DNA of 64,000 nt, from positions 1,773,501 through 1,837,500 of the forward strand of contig NZ_CP047030.1 in assembly GCF_009796825.1 (NCBI RefSeq). The letters are read 5' to 3'. This document shows, piece by piece, positions 60,452-64,000 of this stretch. Position 1 is the stretch's first letter. Every line of letters starts with the position of its first letter. The notes under the pieces are model-generated. The model ran no database searches, was not told where the DNA came from, and was given only the letters and a program-made list of their open reading frames with translations. Origin of the DNA: Algibacter sp. L3A6 (GTDB taxonomy: Bacteria; Bacteroidota; Bacteroidia; Flavobacteriales; Flavobacteriaceae). Position numbers and translations under genes: made by a program.

Positions 60452-63400
60452 AAATAAGCTTTCAATTGAAAAGAACCCGTATGGATGGTTTTGCTCGATT
60501 CTGTTTTTCTTCCGAAGTAAGTAAAATTCAAATCTAAAAAATTAGTTAGTTTTTTTTGAGCAAGTAATGTCCATGTAAAGTTTTTTCCTGGTTGCAAGCC
60601 TTCTAGCATTTGGTAGGCTACAGGTGTGCCGGCCGAACCTTCAAAGCGATTAGATAGAAAGTTGAATTCGCCATTTAAGGCTCCTTTTTCTTTATTATTA
60701 AAGGTGAATGATGCGCCGTATTTTTGTTGCTCTAAAGCCTCAAGATCACCTATAGTGTTTGTTTTATCTTCGTATTGATAAAAGATATCAAAGCTAGAAT
60801 TATCGTTAAACAAATATGATAATTTAGGATTGAAGCGCGTTTCTTCAAAAGTGTAATTCCTACTCGCATAATTCTCACTCACACTAGCATTGTTTTCTAA
60901 AGTTGAAAGGATATTGATTAGCCAATTGCCTGATAATTTATGATTGAAATTAAGCTGATGACTTTGAATACTATTTTCTATATAGCCAATAGATAAAACA
61001 CTTCGCGTGGTGTTATCTAAAAACGTATACGATGTTGTATAGTGCTGTTTGCCGCGATTAAAAAACAGAACATTTCTAAAATTAAGTTGAATACCCAATT
61101 GATCGTCAGGATTTTTTTCAAAAGGATTTAAATTGAATTTATTGCCATCACGCTTGGTTTTTCTATCAATTAAGTAAGCGGTTTGGTTGTAGAAGTGCGA
61201 CCAAAAGCGTTCTGATTTTTTCTCGGAAACCGACCAGGTAGACGGATTAAAAGTTAAGGTTTGGCTTAATCTATTTTGGTGCGTTTTAATGTAAACTTGG
61301 TTCGGCAGCAATACCCGAACATATTTACCCTGATCTTGAAATTGTGCAATCTCAAACTCATCAAGTTCTTGGATGCCGTTATTGTTGTAATCTACCCAAG
61401 TGTATGTGCCTAAGCCTGATTCTACCTCAATATAAGTGAAATCTTGTTGAGGTAAAGTACCCGAGTTTGTTTCAAAAATAGTATTCCATTGGATAAGTTG
61501 GTTAAATAATTTTTGATTGAATTGTAATCGAGAGTTTAACGATTGCTCATCGTCAATGTCTAAATCTTCACTTTTTAAAGTTCTGTAATTTGCGAATAGC
61601 GATAAACTGGTGTTTTTATTTTGGATCAATTTGGAGTCTAAATAAAAGGTGTTCGATGTGTTTACCTTCTCTAAAGTATTGTTTCTAATACTATCGTTTA
61701 TGCGGTTTTTATAACCTATTTCAGCAAAAACTTGGGTGCTGTCACCAACACCAAAAAAGGCCTCGTACGATTTATAACGTTGGCTTAATTCTGTGAGTTG
61801 CTGCGTTGCTATATCGGTTTGCTTGTTGTCTTCAATGGCGAGTTTTGTGCCAATCCAACTCGATTTTAAACTATAGGTAACCCGATTGTAAGATCTTAAA
61901 AAAGTAGAAGTATTGCTGTTAGAATCGGCGTTTAGAAAGCTAGAGTTGGATGAAATACTTAATTTATTGAAAACTAAATTAGCAGAAGCTACATGGCGAT
62001 TTCCGTTAAAGCCATCAGAAAAATTTAAGTGTTCAAATTGATAATTTAAAAAGCCTTTGTCTTTGTGAAATAAACTAAAACCAGAATTAACCATTAATTG
62101 GTTGCCTAAATTACCACCAATACCATTAAGATTGGTTAAATCTAAATTCCAATCTCTATTAAACTCTGGGTTGTAAAGCCCTTCGATGTTTCTAAAATTA
62201 GTGCTAATATAGTCTGAATTGAAAAGCGCGTTTACATTCCAAAGGCTATCGGTTTTAATAAGTTGTTGTTCAATGTTCAGTTTTCCTGCAAAGCCATCGT
62301 TATTTTTATCATCGGTGTTAGAAAATAAGTTTAAATCGTTTTTACTTCCGGCAAGTTCAAAATTAATAATTGTTTTTTCCGAAGGATGATAAGTACCATT
62401 AACTACGGCAAGTTGTAGTTTAGTTGGGGCAATTAACTGGATAATAGGCGCGTAGTTACCTTGTAGAATACCAACATATTCGTAGATGTTATTAATGGCG
62501 TTGCTGCTACTTAAGGCGTAATCTCCAAGGTTGTCGCCAACACGGGAGAAGGTTACACGGTAAAGTTCATCATCTTCATTATTAGAAAACACAAAAACTT
62601 CAGCACCATCAATCAGTTCTTTTTTATATAGAATTCTATTTTCATTTAAGGCCTCTTGTACTTCAGAGGGTGCAACCATTAAAGATTTATCATCGCCAGC
62701 ATCAGCTAAAATTTGTACGTGTTCTTCAGATAGGTTTTGTTGCAAAGGCTGGTTTTTTGAATCATTTTCAGAATAAACAGAAACTCCAATTTTTAATTTT
62801 TCATTTTGAAATGTTCCACCACCATAAGCCACAAAACGCGAGTAGTTTCTATCACTAAATTGATAGTCTACAGTAATTCGCATTTCGGAAGTTATCGGGA
62901 ATGTGGAGTTAAAAATAATTTCTCCAGCATTGTAATCAATAATATAATCTTGGTCCTCGCCACGTTTTACGGCTGTACCATTTACGTAAACGGTTTCACT
63001 TCCTGAAACTATAAGTACAAACAATTCGCCATTGGTACCTTGTAATTTGTAAGGGCCTTGGTTGCCTTCTTGGGCTGTAAATTGGCTAGTTGTAAATTGA
63101 CCACGCACTAAAGCTCCTGCGGCAAATAAATCGGTTTGTTGGCTATCGTCTCCTAGGTTTAAATTAAAATTTAAACCTTGTACACGTTTAGAGAAACTTG
63201 CGAAATAAGAATCTGTATTTGTTAAATCGATATCTCCAGCTCTAATGTTCCAATCTTTGGTAAAGAGCTCTATAAAAACTTGATCAAATTCATCTAAACG
63301 CTGGCTGTAACCACTTTCTTGTAAAGGAATATTTGCATCCTGTATAGAGGCGCGGAGTGACACTTTCTCATTTAATTTTCCTGTAATTTGAAGATCGAGC

Positions 63401-63870
63401 TCACTATTTAAAACCGAATTTTGATTGTTACCAATAGTAACACCACGAGAAATACTTCCCGAAGTGGTTAAACCATCAAAAGGAATCGTGCTTTTTTCGG
63501 TATTTGGTTGTGATAGTTTGTATAATTTTTGGAGGTTATCTGTGTTTTTTACAATAATATTTTCGTCTAACTGCTTGTAGGTTTTAGTTAAAAAATCAGG
63601 AAACTTCAAGTAGTTAATAATTATCGAATCGCTAGATATAGGTTGCTTAAACGTTAATAGAGCTTTTGGGAAGTCAACTTGGTAAAGACTACTATCTATG
63701 CGTGTACCATCTTTAGTTGTTATAGAAAACTGACTCGAATTAATACTCACGCTATCTATTAAAATAATTTGTTTTACAGCAACGGTTTTAGTTTTGTAGA
63801 TAGAAGTTTGCTCTTGCGAAAACCCGCAAAAACCAATAAAAACTAAAATTATGCTCGTAAAAAACTTCAT
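60448..63870 (-). CDS. Large outer-membrane beta-barrel protein, unknown function
   Basis: A 1140-aa exported protein with a signal peptide (MKFFTSIILVFIGFCGFS before Q). The N-terminal ~130 residues look like a separate beta domain. The rest alternates short loops and amphipathic strands (LTTSGSISRGVTIGNNQNSV, LNEKVSLRASIQDANIP, GYSQRLDEFDQVFIEL) and ends in GSFQLKAYF with terminal Phe, the beta-signal of outer-membrane barrels. It is conserved in style with large Bacteroidota surface proteins, but I cannot name the family. It is not a TonB receptor (no plug) and has no T9SS tail. Confidence 0.72.
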   Translation of the reverse strand: MKFFTSIILVFIGFCGFSQEQTSIYKTKTVAVKQIILIDSVSINSSQFSITTKDGTRIDSSLYQVDFPKALLTFKQPISSDSIIINYLKFPDFLTKTYKQLDENIIVKNTDNLQKLYKLSQPNTEKSTIPFDGLTTSGSISRGVTIGNNQNSVLNSELDLQITGKLNEKVSLRASIQDANIPLQESGYSQRLDEFDQVFIELFTKDWNIRAGDIDLTNTDSYFASFSKRVQGLNFNLNLGDDSQQTDLFAAGALVRGQFTTSQFTAQEGNQGPYKLQGTNGELFVLIVSGSETVYVNGTAVKRGEDQDYIIDYNAGEIIFNSTFPITSEMRITVDYQFSDRNYSRFVAYGGGTFQNEKLKIGVSVYSENDSKNQPLQQNLSEEHVQILADAGDDKSLMVAPSEVQEALNENRILYKKELIDGAEVFVFSNNEDDELYRVTFSRVGDNLGDYALSSSNAINNIYEYVGILQGNYAPIIQLIAPTKLQLAVVNGTYHPSEKTIINFELAGSKNDLNLFSNTDDKNNDGFAGKLNIEQQLIKTDSLWNVNALFNSDYISTNFRNIEGLYNPEFNRDWNLDLTNLNGIGGNLGNQLMVNSGFSLFHKDKGFLNYQFEHLNFSDGFNGNRHVASANLVFNKLSISSNSSFLNADSNSNTSTFLRSYNRVTYSLKSSWIGTKLAIEDNKQTDIATQQLTELSQRYKSYEAFFGVGDSTQVFAEIGYKNRINDSIRNNTLEKVNTSNTFYLDSKLIQNKNTSLSLFANYRTLKSEDLDIDDEQSLNSRLQFNQKLFNQLIQWNTIFETNSGTLPQQDFTYIEVESGLGTYTWVDYNNNGIQELDEFEIAQFQDQGKYVRVLLPNQVYIKTHQNRLSQTLTFNPSTWSVSEKKSERFWSHFYNQTAYLIDRKTKRDGNKFNLNPFEKNPDDQLGIQLNFRNVLFFNRGKQHYTTSYTFLDNTTRSVLSIGYIENSIQSHQLNFNHKLSGNWLINILSTLENNASVSENYASRNYTFEETRFNPKLSYLFNDNSSFDIFYQYEDKTNTIGDLEALEQQKYGASFTFNNKEKGALNGEFNFLSNRFEGSAGTPVAYQMLEGLQPGKNFTWTLLAQKKLTNFLDLNFTYFGRKTESSKTIHTGSFQLKAYF

Positions 63871-64000
63871 GGATACACTTAAACTACAAAAACTTTAAAA
63901 TATTTTGTTGATAGCTTGGTTAAAACTCCTCTGTAAATTATAGTGTAAAAGTAGCGTATTATTTATTTTAGCTGAAATTAGATTTGTTGTCAAGCAAATT

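Noticed and set aside
1..64000. Mobile element, prophage or genomic island in the window
   Set aside because: No transposase, integrase, tRNA-flanking repeats or phage genes seen; most genes belong to chromosomal families and base composition looks even.

Overview
The window is a chromosomal segment of a low-GC Bacteroidota, most likely a marine-type Flavobacteriaceae. The evidence is AT-rich DNA, TAnnTTTG promoter boxes, TonB-dependent receptors with carboxypeptidase-like N-terminal extensions paired with lipoproteins, a type IX secretion (T9SS) C-terminal sorting domain, a LytTR/LytS-type regulatory pair, and an NrdB carrying its own ATP-cone. I see no rRNA, tRNA, insertion sequence, prophage or CRISPR array. 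About 57 coding regions cover nearly everything, including two small ones (33 and 51 codons) that fill apparent gaps.

Layout. 1-0.5 kb: 3' end of pgi. 0.65-14.1 kb: two parallel sets of TonB-dependent receptor + surface lipoprotein + nuclease (an endonuclease I-type lipoprotein and two endonuclease/exonuclease/phosphatase proteins), plus two small membrane proteins. I read this as a possible extracellular nucleic-acid scavenging region. 14.3-18.8 kb: a T9SS-sorted secreted protein divergent from a LytTR regulator/histidine kinase operon, with an 11-bp inverted repeat between them. 18.9-22.4 kb: hflX and a class A penicillin-binding protein. 22.5-31.4 kb (minus strand): a full SUF iron-sulfur operon, sufA-sufB-lipoprotein-sufC-sufD-sufS-META lipoprotein-sufE-sufT-DUF2480, followed by DUF3078. 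31.6-36.5 kb: two paralogous mini zinc-ribbon proteins around thiL, an alpha/beta hydrolase, and aspartate kinase with a divergent ACT-like partner. 36.6-38.9 kb: an AraC regulator, a 51-aa ORF, an AhpD-like protein and a degenerate cupredoxin. 39-44.4 kb: rsmA, mgtE, a structured intergenic element, a HipA-like kinase overlapping a DUF3037 gene, and a hybrid-free sensor kinase. 44.7-55.7 kb: housekeeping and orphan genes (FAD/NAD(P)-binding protein, dxs, a TonB-type protein with a Cys-rich N-terminus, tadA, saccharopine dehydrogenase-like, DUF423, pckA, marC and others). 56.3-59.3 kb: nrdB (with ATP-cone) and nrdA (without). 59.5-63.9 kb: an M28 peptidase and a 1140-aa outer-membrane protein.

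Two cross-cutting observations stand out. First, seven genes have a TAnnTTTG or TAnnTTCG -7 box ending only 4-5 nt before the start codon, which predicts leaderless mRNAs and also fixes the correct starts of dxs (GTG) and tadA. Second, the nuclease/receptor region and the HipA-like/DUF3037 pair are the best candidates for an incompletely described system. Function calls rest on motif reading, not on database searches.
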